This document shows positions 8,295 through 16,132 of a DNA stretch of 64,000 nucleotides, piece after piece; positions within the stretch are counted from its first letter, which is position 1, and the number at the start of each line of letters is the position of its first letter. A program made the translations under genes and the position numbers. The notes beneath the pieces are model-generated. The model saw only the letters and a list, made by a program, of their open reading frames with translations. It made no database searches and had not been told where the DNA came from. The stretch covers positions 1 through 64,000 of the forward strand of contig NZ_JAGMWN010000009.1 in assembly GCF_017963645.1 (NCBI RefSeq), read 5' to 3'. This stretch comes from Marivibrio halodurans. GTDB lineage: Bacteria > Pseudomonadota > Alphaproteobacteria > UBA8366 > Aestuariispiraceae.

Positions 8295-9083
8295 TTAAAG
8301 GCCCTTCGTCGCTCCGCCGTCGATGTCCAGAATGGCGCCGTTGATATACGAAGCGCCATCGGAGTCCAAGAACAATACGGCTGCGGCGATTTCCCCGGGG
8401 CGGCCGAAACGAGGAACCGCGAAAGTCCCTAAGACCGCGCTGCGCGCGTTCTCGACGGTCGTCTCGGTGCGTGCCGCGTATTCGTCTATGATACCGCGAA
8501 TCCGATCCGTTTCGATGGGGCCAGGGTGAACGGCGTTCACCCGAACGCCGTCCCGCACCCCGCGTTCCGCCATGGCCTTGGTGAAATTCGCAAGCGCGCT
8601 ATTCGTCGGACCGCCGATCGTGTAGTCGGCGCTCGGCGTGCGAGCACGAAAACCGATGATGTTGACGACATGCCCCTTTCCGGACGCGACGAGCGCCGGC
8701 CAGGCTGCGCGGGTCAGGTCGACGGCCGCGTGGAACTTCAGGGCAAACCCTTCGTGAAAATCCTCCCGCGTGAGGGCGAAGAAATCGCCGCTCTTCGTCG
8801 CGCCGGCACAATTGACCAATAGATCGAGTCGACCCGTCGCCGATGTCGCCGCGTCGATTACGTCGTCGATCCGATCGGGATTGGTCAGATCGGCGGCTTG
8901 GGCGTGGACTTCCGCGCCGAAGCGCGCCGTCAGATCGTCGACGATGCCTCGAAGAAGATCGTCCGAGCGGGCCACGAGAACGAGGCGGTATCCTTTCGCG
9001 GCAAGCTCTTCCGCGATCGCGCGGCCGATCCCCTTGCTGGCGCCGGTGACGACGGCGGTGCGCGGCACTGCTCCGGTGGTCAT
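8295..9083 (-). CDS. SDR-family protein lacking the catalytic triad
   Basis: The 262-residue protein keeps the Rossmann features of short-chain dehydrogenases: TGASKGIG (14-21) for the nucleotide, NCAG, and the ending YINGAILDIDGG. Aligned without gaps to its neighbour at 9124-9906, the catalytic Ser, Tyr and Lys are replaced by Gly, Gly and Asn (VVNIIGFRA and YTIGGPTNSALANF). It is therefore unlikely to be a normal oxidoreductase. It lies 40 bases downstream of a canonical SDR gene. By analogy with the BbsCD dehydrogenase of anaerobic toluene degradation, which pairs an active with an inactive SDR subunit, it may be the structural partner of that neighbour (inference). It starts at ATG 9083 after AAAGGAG. 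Confidence 0.85.
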   Translation of the reverse strand: MTTGAVPRTAVVTGASKGIGRAIAEELAAKGYRLVLVARSDDLLRGIVDDLTARFGAEVHAQAADLTNPDRIDDVIDAATSATGRLDLLVNCAGATKSGDFFALTREDFHEGFALKFHAAVDLTRAAWPALVASGKGHVVNIIGFRARTPSADYTIGGPTNSALANFTKAMAERGVRDGVRVNAVHPGPIETDRIRGIIDEYAARTETTVENARSAVLGTFAVPRFGRPGEIAAAVLFLDSDGASYINGAILDIDGGATKGL

Positions 9084-9123
9084 TCGTTACTCCTTTCGGC
9101 GCGACGGACGGGCGGTCGCGTCG

Positions 9124-9906
9124 TTAGGCGGCGTCGACGGGGACGGTGAAGTTGAGAGAAAGTCGGCCGCCATCCGCGAAGAGCGTTTGACCCGTGACGT
9201 AGGAGGCGTCGTCGCCTACCAGGAACAGCATCGTCGACGCGATTTCCGACGGGTCGCCGAGCCGCCGCAGCGGCGTTCGCGACAGGATCGTGTTCTTGAA
9301 GCTGGGGTCCTGCTTCGCCAAGCTACGGATCATCTCAGTTTCGATGCTGCCCGGCGCGATGGCGTTCACGCGAATTCCGTAAGGCGCGAGGGAGAGCGCC
9401 ATGGCCTTCGTTATCTGACGAACGGCGCCCTTTGTCGCCGCGTAGGCGATCTGGTTCGGCATCGCCAATTCCGACGCGACGGACGCGGTGTTGACAATCG
9501 CGCCGCCGGTACCCTGGTCGACCATCTGCCGCGCGGCGACCTGGCCGCAGTGGAAAACGCCCTTCAGGTTCACGCGCACGACGCGGTCGAAGGATTCCTC
9601 CGTTACGTCCAGGAATTCCGCCGCGCTCGTCATGCCCGCGTTGGAGATCATGATATCGACCCGCCCGAACCGGTCCACCGCGGTGCCGATCATTCGTTCC
9701 ACCTCGCCACGGTTGCCTACGTCGCATGCCTGAAAGACGACCCGGTCGCGGTGCTCGGTCAGGGCCTCGACGGCTTCGGTCCCGGCTTCCGCGTCGACAT
9801 CGGACAAGACGACCCGCGCGCCTTCCCTCAGAAAACGCTCGACGCAGGCAAGACCAATTCCGCGCGCGGCGCCGGTTACGACCGCGACTTTACCGTCCAA
9901 CTGCAT
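9124..9906 (-). CDS. short-chain dehydrogenase/reductase
   Basis: The 260-residue canonical SDR has TGAARGIG (11-18) for NAD(P), an Asp after beta-2 (LSDVD) that favours NAD, SNAG, and catalytic Ser in NTASV with YAATK. It oxidises or reduces a hydroxyl/keto group; a 3-hydroxyacyl-CoA is plausible in this gene context. It starts at ATG 9906, with TAGGAGGAG upstream. It lies between the GMC oxidoreductase gene and the degenerate SDR in one operon with gaps of 19 and 40 bases. Confidence 0.9.
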   Translation of the reverse strand: MQLDGKVAVVTGAARGIGLACVERFLREGARVVLSDVDAEAGTEAVEALTEHRDRVVFQACDVGNRGEVERMIGTAVDRFGRVDIMISNAGMTSAAEFLDVTEESFDRVVRVNLKGVFHCGQVAARQMVDQGTGGAIVNTASVASELAMPNQIAYAATKGAVRQITKAMALSLAPYGIRVNAIAPGSIETEMIRSLAKQDPSFKNTILSRTPLRRLGDPSEIASTMLFLVGDDASYVTGQTLFADGGRLSLNFTVPVDAA

Positions 9907-9925
9907 GTTCTTCTCCTCCTATTCA

Positions 9926-11596
9926 TTATCGCCGCGCGGCGGCGGTCTGGGCGGGTTCGTCCGGCGTCTCCGCGGCCGGCGCCGATCGGCCCCGGATCAT
10001 GTCCGCTGCTTTTTCCGCGATCATCAGGACCGGGATGCAAGTATTGCCCGAAGTGACGGTCGGCATGACCGACGCGTCGACGATGCGAAGCCCGTCCATC
10101 CCGTGCACCCGCAATTGTGAGTCGACGACGCATCGAGGGTCCTGGGCGGGGCCCATTCGGGCGGTCCCGGCGAAGTGGTATACCGTGCTGCCGACGTTTC
10201 GGCAGTATTCCAACAGGTCTTCGTCCGCGCGCGTTTGTGGGCCGGGAAGCTCCTCTCCTACGACATAAGGCGCCAATGGCGGGGCCCCAAGTACGCGTCT
10301 ACCCAGCTTCAAACCCGCGACGAGCACGTTTCTGTCCGTTTCGCTCGCAAGGTAGTTCGGCTGAATAAGCGGCTTTTCGAATGGGTTGGCGGACCGGGCG
10401 CGGACGTATCCAGTGCTTTGCGGACGCTGCTGGTAGAAGCCGAGGGTCATGCCCGGAAATTCGTCCAACTCGCCGACGATCCCGGCCTTGTAACTTGCCG
10501 GGGCGAAGACCGCTTGCAGGTCCGGCGCGTCGAGCGCCTCGTTCGACTTCCAGAACATGTAGGAGACCGACGGGCTGAGACCGAGAATGCTGGGGCGCTT
10601 CATCATCCAGCGCGCGACCTCGACCGCCAGGCGCGGACCGCGCGACTTTTCGTTGATCGTCGTGACGCCCTTCGCGCGCATGACCAAGCGGACGCAATAG
10701 TGATCCTGGAAGTTCTCGCCGACGCCGGGCAGGTCGTGAACGACGGGGATGCCCAGGCTCGACAGCATGTCGCCCGCGCCGATGCCGGATACGTGCAACA
10801 GCTTCGGGGTATTGATGGCGCCCGCGGAAACGATAACCTCGCGGCGCGCCGTTACCGTGTTCCGCGTGTTTGGGTGCCCGGCGCGACCATGCCGCACGCC
10901 GATCGCGCGACGACCTTCGCAGATCACCGCCATGACATGGGCGTCGGTCCGGATTTCCAGATTGCGCCTCCCCTTGGCCGGCCGCAGGAACGCGCGGGCC
11001 GAACTCCATCGCCAGCCGCGGTTGATGTTCCGCTGGGTATATCCGGTCCCGGCCTGTGTCGGGCCGTTATAGTCCGGGTTGCGCGGCACGCCCTGGCTTA
11101 CGGCGCTTTCGATGAAGGCGTCGCAAAGCGGATGGCGCCAATCGCTGTCGCTGACCACCAATTCTCCATCGTGCCCCCGGTACCGATCGTCGCCCCCCAG
11201 TCGGCGCTCCGAGCGTTTGAAGTAGGGCAGGATGTCGTCGTATCCCCATCCCGCGTTCCCCAACTGGGCCCAATGATCGTAGTCGTTCCGCTGACAGCGG
11301 TTATAGATCATTCCGTTGATGGAACTCGAACCACCAAGGGTTTTTCCCTGCGTCGCGGGAATCGCCCGACCCGCCGTTCCCGCGCTCGGCTCGCTTTGGA
11401 ACGGCCATGTGTAGGACGGGTTGGAGAGAATCTTGATGAAGCCCGCCGGGATGTGGATATAGGGATGATTGTCCGGCGGACCTGCCTCCAACAGGCAGAC
11501 GGTCGTCTTTGAATCCTCCGTCAGCCGGTTGGCGAGCAGTGCCCCCGCCGTACCGCCGCCGACGATCACATAGTCGAAACACTCATTGTCGTTCAC
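9926..11596 (-). CDS. GMC-family FAD-dependent oxidoreductase (choline dehydrogenase-like)
   Basis: The protein opens with YVIVGGGTAGALLANRL, the FAD-binding motif, and has both GMC signatures: GKTLGGSSSINGMIYNR and GAINTPKLLHVSGIG. The C-terminal catalytic block VYHFAGTARMG and VDASVMPTVTSGNTCIPVLM contain the usual His and Asn. Members oxidise primary or secondary alcohols, often in the membrane or periplasm. The start is taken at GTG 11596, because GTGGAG lies 9 bases upstream; another GTG at 11611 would add five residues. A palindrome at 11680-11695 suggests a promoter of its own. Confidence 0.88.
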   Translation of the reverse strand: MNDNECFDYVIVGGGTAGALLANRLTEDSKTTVCLLEAGPPDNHPYIHIPAGFIKILSNPSYTWPFQSEPSAGTAGRAIPATQGKTLGGSSSINGMIYNRCQRNDYDHWAQLGNAGWGYDDILPYFKRSERRLGGDDRYRGHDGELVVSDSDWRHPLCDAFIESAVSQGVPRNPDYNGPTQAGTGYTQRNINRGWRWSSARAFLRPAKGRRNLEIRTDAHVMAVICEGRRAIGVRHGRAGHPNTRNTVTARREVIVSAGAINTPKLLHVSGIGAGDMLSSLGIPVVHDLPGVGENFQDHYCVRLVMRAKGVTTINEKSRGPRLAVEVARWMMKRPSILGLSPSVSYMFWKSNEALDAPDLQAVFAPASYKAGIVGELDEFPGMTLGFYQQRPQSTGYVRARSANPFEKPLIQPNYLASETDRNVLVAGLKLGRRVLGAPPLAPYVVGEELPGPQTRADEDLLEYCRNVGSTVYHFAGTARMGPAQDPRCVVDSQLRVHGMDGLRIVDASVMPTVTSGNTCIPVLMIAEKAADMIRGRSAPAAETPDEPAQTAAARR

Positions 11597-11679
11597 GCTG
11601 CGACGCTCCACCCATGCCAGCCGTCAGTACCACGCGAATCCGCGAGTTCCCGACCGTGTTTATTCGTTTGGCCGATTTT

Positions 11680-11695
11680 AATACCAACCGGTATT
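11680..11695. promoter_or_regulatory. palindromic operator upstream of the GMC gene
   Basis: AATACC-AACC-GGTATT is a 6-bp inverted repeat with a 4-base centre, 84 bases before the GMC start in a 140-base gap. The form is typical of TetR-family operators. A related sequence, ATACTAACCAGT, lies at 24302-24313. The cognate regulator is not known. Confidence 0.5.
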
Positions 11696-11750
11696 GTTTC
11701 AAGCCAAATGAATGCTCCGCCACGACTCTCGGCTCGAATCGCGGATGCGT

Positions 11751-13772
11751 TCACATCATCCACCCCGTTCGCTCGCCGTCGGCGATCGCGTTGTCCAGAC
11801 GCCGCGGCGCGTGGGAATCGCCGGCTAGGTAGACCGCCGGGACCTTGTTCTTCAGCGCCCGGTAGAGGCCGTTCTCGGCCTCGTTTCCCATTGCCAGGAT
11901 CACGCTGTCGGCTTCTAAACACGTTTCTTCGTGGCTGAAGATGTCTTCGCAGCGGATGTGCCGGTCCTCGATTGCGACCGGCAAGGTGCCCGTGTGGATT
12001 TCCAACCCCTTGACGCGCAGTCGGTGATAAAGCGCCGGGACGTGGGCGACGTGCAGGTCGCGCGCCACATGTAGATTCGGCGTGACGATCCGCACCCTAT
12101 GGCCGAGGTCGGTCAGATGTTCCGCCACGTAAGCGGCGGAAAGGTGCGGGTCGTCGTCGATGACCAATACCTCGTGTCCGAAAACCGTTTCGCCGTCGAA
12201 CACGTTCCACACCGTGAACACGTTTTCCTGTCGGACGCCGGCCAGTTCGGGGACCCCGGGACGGAATCCGGAATATCCGGTCCGGCACGGTATCGACCCG
12301 GTGGCGACGACGACGGCGTCGGGCTCCAACGCCAGCACCGTTTCGGCCGTTGCCGCGCAATCCAGCCGAATATCGACACCGGTTTTCCGCAGCATGTGCG
12401 CTTGCCATCGGGTGACCTCGGCGAAGCCTCTGCGGCTGGCGATCGCGGCGGTCATCAGGTTTTGCCCGCCCAGACGGTCGTGCTTTTCGAACAGGATCAC
12501 GTCGTGCCCGCGCTCACGCGCGACCCGTGAGGCGGCCATGCCGGCCGGTCCGCCGCCGATCACCGCGACTCGCTTCTTCGTGGGTGCCGGGCGCATTTTC
12601 CCGATGCCGATCTGTCCCTCCCGGCCGACCGCGACATTGTGCAGGCATCCGACCCCGTAACCCTTGTCCCGGCCCATCAGGCAGGACTGGTTCGAATAGG
12701 TGCATACGCGGATATCCGCGACGTCACCCCGCATGGCCTTATTCGGGAACTCCGGATCGGAGATCAGGGCGCGGGCCATCCCGACCATATCGGCGCGGCC
12801 TTCGCGCAGAATCCGTTCGGCCACGGCCGGGGCGCCGATGCGCGAGACGACGCAGACGGGCAGGTCGACCGCTGCGCGAATCTCGCCGGCCTTGTCCGCG
12901 AATTGCGCCTCCGGCGCGGTCATGTCCGCGATCCAGCCGGGATATTGCAGATAGGTCATTCCGCTGATGTTGAGGTAGTCCACATCGCCCGTGGCGGATA
13001 GCCGGCGGGCGATTTCCCCGGCGACGTCCGGTGTAATGCCGGCCGGGTCGTAATCGTCCGCGTTCATTCGGATACCGATGACGAAATCCGGTCCGGCCGC
13101 CTTCCGGACGGCCTTTACGACGTCCAAGAGGAAGCGCATGCGGTTGTCCAGACTGCCACCGTACCGGTCGGTGCGGCGATTTGTGCTCGGTGATAGAAAC
13201 TCGTGCAGCAGATATCCCTGGGCAGCGAAAATCTCGACCCCATCCGCACCCGCTTCGCGCAGGTTCATCGATGATTTTACATAGGTCGCCACGAACTCCT
13301 CGATATCGCCGATGTCCATTTCCTTCGGGACTTCGCCGGTCTTTGGGCAGGGGATCGCGGACGGCGCCCATAGTGGGATGCCGAAGTTCAAAGCGCCTGG
13401 AGACGCATGTTGACGCCCGCTGGCATTCAATTGGGAAACGAATTTCGCGCCGTTCTCGTGGACGCCTCGGATAAGCTTGCTATAGGGCGAAATCAGGTCC
13501 GGGTCGCTGACATCGTCCAGATTGCCAAGCGCGCTGGTCGTCAGCGCGCCGTCCCAAGAGCCCAGACGACGCCAAGAATCCGGGATCATGAAGTTCGACA
13601 TTACCATGAGGCCGATACCGCCCTTCGCCCGCTCGACATGGTAGTCGACTATACGCTCGTAGGCATTGCCGTAGCCCGGCATGAAAACCACGCCATGTGG
13701 CGCCATGACGAGGCGGTTCCGGATGGTCATTCCCCCGATCTTCAGGGGGCTGAAAAGATGCGGAAACTTCAT
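11751..13772 (-). CDS. Old-Yellow-Enzyme/FeS flavoprotein (2,4-dienoyl-CoA reductase / TMADH-like)
   Basis: The 673-residue protein has an N-terminal FMN barrel (LFSPLKIGGMTIRNRLVMAP, EIFAAQGYLLHEFLSPSTNR, RYGGSLDNRMRFLL), an iron-sulfur segment near 345-370 and a C-terminal FAD/NAD half starting at VAVIGGGPAGMAASRVA. Relatives reduce dienoyl-CoAs or oxidise methylamines and betaines. The cluster segment reads CTYSNQSC then 11 residues then C, so the second of the four usual Cys ligands (C-x2-C-x3-C-x11-C in FadH) is Ser. The cluster may be altered, or Ser may act as ligand. The start ATG has GGGAGGAG upstream. It probably reduces a conjugated double bond in the pathway (inference). Confidence 0.88.
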   Translation of the reverse strand: MKFPHLFSPLKIGGMTIRNRLVMAPHGVVFMPGYGNAYERIVDYHVERAKGGIGLMVMSNFMIPDSWRRLGSWDGALTTSALGNLDDVSDPDLISPYSKLIRGVHENGAKFVSQLNASGRQHASPGALNFGIPLWAPSAIPCPKTGEVPKEMDIGDIEEFVATYVKSSMNLREAGADGVEIFAAQGYLLHEFLSPSTNRRTDRYGGSLDNRMRFLLDVVKAVRKAAGPDFVIGIRMNADDYDPAGITPDVAGEIARRLSATGDVDYLNISGMTYLQYPGWIADMTAPEAQFADKAGEIRAAVDLPVCVVSRIGAPAVAERILREGRADMVGMARALISDPEFPNKAMRGDVADIRVCTYSNQSCLMGRDKGYGVGCLHNVAVGREGQIGIGKMRPAPTKKRVAVIGGGPAGMAASRVARERGHDVILFEKHDRLGGQNLMTAAIASRRGFAEVTRWQAHMLRKTGVDIRLDCAATAETVLALEPDAVVVATGSIPCRTGYSGFRPGVPELAGVRQENVFTVWNVFDGETVFGHEVLVIDDDPHLSAAYVAEHLTDLGHRVRIVTPNLHVARDLHVAHVPALYHRLRVKGLEIHTGTLPVAIEDRHIRCEDIFSHEETCLEADSVILAMGNEAENGLYRALKNKVPAVYLAGDSHAPRRLDNAIADGERTGWMM

Positions 13773-13849
13773 TGTCGCTCCTCCCGAAATATTCGGCCGG
13801 CCGGGTGGCCGTCATTATTCCGCCGACATGCCGGATCGGCCCGCGCTCC

Positions 13850-14164
13850 TCAGGTCTCGATTCGGCCTTCGACCAGAAGCCTATCGTCGCAAAGGACGCG
13901 GAAGGTTCCGTCGCCGTCCACAACGACTCTGAGCGTATCGCCCGGCCGTCCGGGGTGACGGAACTTGCATGCGACCGTTTTCGGATAACCGGACGTCGCG
14001 CCGGCGGCGTCGAGCGCCCCGGTCAGCAGGAGGAAACCGTGGGCGACGATTCCGCCGAAGGGCGAGGCCGCCGCGATTTCCTCGTCCACGTGAAGCGGAT
14101 TGAAATCGTGCGACAGGGCCGCGTAGTCGCGGATCGCATCGCGGGTCAGCCGATGATCGGCCAT
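13850..14164 (-). CDS. MaoC-like hot-dog dehydratase subunit
   Basis: The 104-residue protein carries the hydratase-2 motif region DYAALSHDFNPLHVDEEIAA with catalytic Asp and His, then FGGIVAHGFLLL, typical of MaoC-type (R)-enoyl-CoA hydratases. It is about the length of one hot-dog. The start at ATG 14164 overlaps the preceding hot-dog gene by 19 bases. Such short catalytic units commonly pair with a second, non-catalytic hot-dog to form one enzyme, as in ChsH1-ChsH2 or two-domain hydratases. It hydrates or dehydrates an acyl-CoA in the pathway. Confidence 0.85.
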   Translation of the reverse strand: MADHRLTRDAIRDYAALSHDFNPLHVDEEIAAASPFGGIVAHGFLLLTGALDAAGATSGYPKTVACKFRHPGRPGDTLRVVVDGDGTFRVLCDDRLLVEGRIET

Positions 14165-14520
14165 AGCACCTCCTGCTCCTGTTCCAGGACCAGTTCGCCG
14201 CCGCGATTCCGGTCGAATGTCCGATAAGCGATGACGACTCGCTGAAAACGGGTTCGCGGCGGATCGGCCTCCGAAAACCGCATTTCGGTTTCGAATCTGC
14301 CGGGGCGCGGCGCTTCGAACCAAGTTGCGCGATGGCCCAGCATCATCGCGCCGTCCGGCAACAGCCCTGATCCGATGACGGTTCGCAGCGCCATGACATA
14401 GGCGATGCCCAGCGGGGGATCGTTGACTTCACCGGAAATCTCCGCGCAGGCGTTCAGGTCGCTCTCGGAGATTTCCTCGACGCGGCTGTAAACCGTCTTG
14501 TCGTCGCTCGCCTCGATCAT
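14146..14520 (-). CDS. hot-dog fold protein, probable partner of the MaoC subunit
   Basis: The 124-residue protein has SESDLNACAEISGEVNDPPL, ATWFEAPRPGRFETEMRF and VIAYRTFDRNRGGELVLEQE, the layout of the N-terminal (non-catalytic) hot-dog of MaoC hydratases. The Asp-His pair of the catalytic motif is missing. It is sandwiched, with 4- and 19-base overlaps, between the enoyl-CoA hydratase and MaoC genes. The two hot-dog proteins therefore probably form one heteromeric hydratase (inference). Confidence 0.75.
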   Translation of the reverse strand: MIEASDDKTVYSRVEEISESDLNACAEISGEVNDPPLGIAYVMALRTVIGSGLLPDGAMMLGHRATWFEAPRPGRFETEMRFSEADPPRTRFQRVVIAYRTFDRNRGGELVLEQEQEVLWPIIG

Positions 14521-15272
14521 CGTTTGACGAAAGCCTCCACCCGGTCGCGGAATACCGGGCGTTTAAGGCATTCCTCCTCGAAATCCGCCAAATCGGAGAG
14601 ATCGCCGCCGCGTTCGAGCGCGAGCGCCGCCCGGCGGAACCAGGCGATGGCCTCGGGTTCGGACGAGCAGAGCTCCCGCGCCGCGGATTGCGCGGCCGTA
14701 TCCAGTTCGCGCGCGTCGACGAGCCGATGCACCAGGCCGATTTGCTGCGCTTCTGCCGCGTCGAAAACGCGCGCGGTAATGGCCAGAATCCGGGCCCGGT
14801 CGACACCGACGATCCCGGCGAGCCGGACGAACTCCGCGCGCGCCATGACCATGCCGAAACGGGCGGCCGGCATTCCGAACTTGGCCTCCGGGACCGCGAT
14901 ACGCAGATCGCACGCCGCCGTCAGTTCCAACCCCCCGCCGATGGCCGGCCCGTTCACCGCCGCGACGGTCGGAGCGGGAAACGCCGTCAGGCCTTCGAAA
15001 CAGCGATGCAGGCGCGTCCGGAACAGTTTCGGCCCGTCCTCGTCGGCGAGTTCGGCGAGCAGGGTTTTCAGATCGCCGCCGGATGCGAAGGTCCGTCCCC
15101 GGCCGGTCACGATCAGGCAGCGGACGGACCCGTCTGCGGCAAGCCGATCCAGGGCGTCGCCCAGCCGGTCCCATTGGTCCGAATCCAAGGCGTTACGCTG
15201 ATCCGGCCGGTTGAAGGCGATCCGCGCGATGCCGTCCGAACCGTTCTCGACGATGAGCGGGTCCTCGGACAT
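14517..15272 (-). CDS. enoyl-CoA hydratase/isomerase family protein
   Basis: The 251-residue crotonase-fold protein has FNRPDQRNALDSDQWDRLGD, the oxyanion segment GRTFASGGDLKTL and NGPAIGGGLELTAACDLRIA with FGMP. In classical hydratases two Glu residues act: here the second loop reads AARFGMVMARAEFVRLAGIV, without the usual pair of Glu, so isomerase, hydrolase or lyase activity is possible. The start ATG 15272 overlaps the upstream stop by one base (TGATG). Confidence 0.85.
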   Translation of the reverse strand: MSEDPLIVENGSDGIARIAFNRPDQRNALDSDQWDRLGDALDRLAADGSVRCLIVTGRGRTFASGGDLKTLLAELADEDGPKLFRTRLHRCFEGLTAFPAPTVAAVNGPAIGGGLELTAACDLRIAVPEAKFGMPAARFGMVMARAEFVRLAGIVGVDRARILAITARVFDAAEAQQIGLVHRLVDARELDTAAQSAARELCSSEPEAIAWFRRAALALERGGDLSDLADFEEECLKRPVFRDRVEAFVKR

Positions 15273-16132
15273 CAGCGCAGCCGACTCCCGAAGACCGTTT
15301 TCGCGGTTTCGCTGAGAAGGGCGCGCCGCGCTTCGTCGGACAGGCCAAGTTCGTCGATCTGCACGAGCGCGTCCGCGTGGTCGAGGACCGGAAACCCGGT
15401 GCCGAACAGGACCTTGCCGACGCCGCGGCGGCGCACGAAGGATTTCAATTCGCCGGCCCAATGGCGCGGCGCGTATTGGCTGGTGCCGTAAAAGACGTTC
15501 GGAAACTTCCAGGCCATGGAAATCATCTCATCGACCCAGGGCCAGCCGCTTACGCCGACGATGCGGAGTTCCGGGAAGTAGAGTGCGACCTGTTCCAGAT
15601 GCAGGGGGCGGCCGGGCTCGCTCGGCATTTCTTCCGCGGCGTGTCCCACGAGCGAAAAGACGGGAATGTCGAGTTCCACGCATTTCGCGAAGTAGGGGAA
15701 CCATTCCGACGAATACGGCGGCAGGCCGAACCCGTGCGGATGCATGACCGCGCCGATGACATTGTGATCGAGGACTGCCGACTCGAGTTCCCGCACACCG
15801 TCCATGCGCAGGAAGGGATTAATCCCGTAGAGACCGAAAAAATGCTCCGGGTGACGATCGACAATCGGCGCGATGTCCTCTACGCCGAGATTCCAAACGA
15901 GGTGACGCTCGCGCCAGTTATAGACCTTCCCGGCCGGTATCCCTACGCGGCCGAATCCGGTTTCGGCCATCATCGCGATAAATTCGTCGACCGATCGGCC
16001 GTTCAGACGGTCCCGAATCGCCCAGTTCTGGGCCGGCCACGAAAATTCCGGCGGGTCCAGATAGAGCCGCTTCAGCCCCTCCGGCGTGAACATGTTGCAC
16101 CAATAGTCGATGGCACCGAATTCAGTTGTCAT
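15272..16132 (-). CDS. amidohydrolase (PF04909-type, decarboxylase-like)
   Basis: The 286-residue TIM-barrel protein has GLYGINPF, VIGAVMHPHGFGLPPYSSEW, IPVFSLVGHAA and a C-terminal VLFGTGFPVL, the pattern of amidohydrolase-2 enzymes, where GTDxP usually supplies a catalytic Asp. Here that site reads GTGFP, so the Asp is replaced by Gly. The usual N-terminal HxH is also not evident (IDYWCNMF). Metal binding may be altered or lost. The start ATG 16132 overlaps the ligase gene by 11 bases. Family members decarboxylate or hydrolyse aromatic or cyclic acids. Confidence 0.75.
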   Translation of the reverse strand: MTTEFGAIDYWCNMFTPEGLKRLYLDPPEFSWPAQNWAIRDRLNGRSVDEFIAMMAETGFGRVGIPAGKVYNWRERHLVWNLGVEDIAPIVDRHPEHFFGLYGINPFLRMDGVRELESAVLDHNVIGAVMHPHGFGLPPYSSEWFPYFAKCVELDIPVFSLVGHAAEEMPSEPGRPLHLEQVALYFPELRIVGVSGWPWVDEMISMAWKFPNVFYGTSQYAPRHWAGELKSFVRRRGVGKVLFGTGFPVLDHADALVQIDELGLSDEARRALLSETAKTVFGSRLR

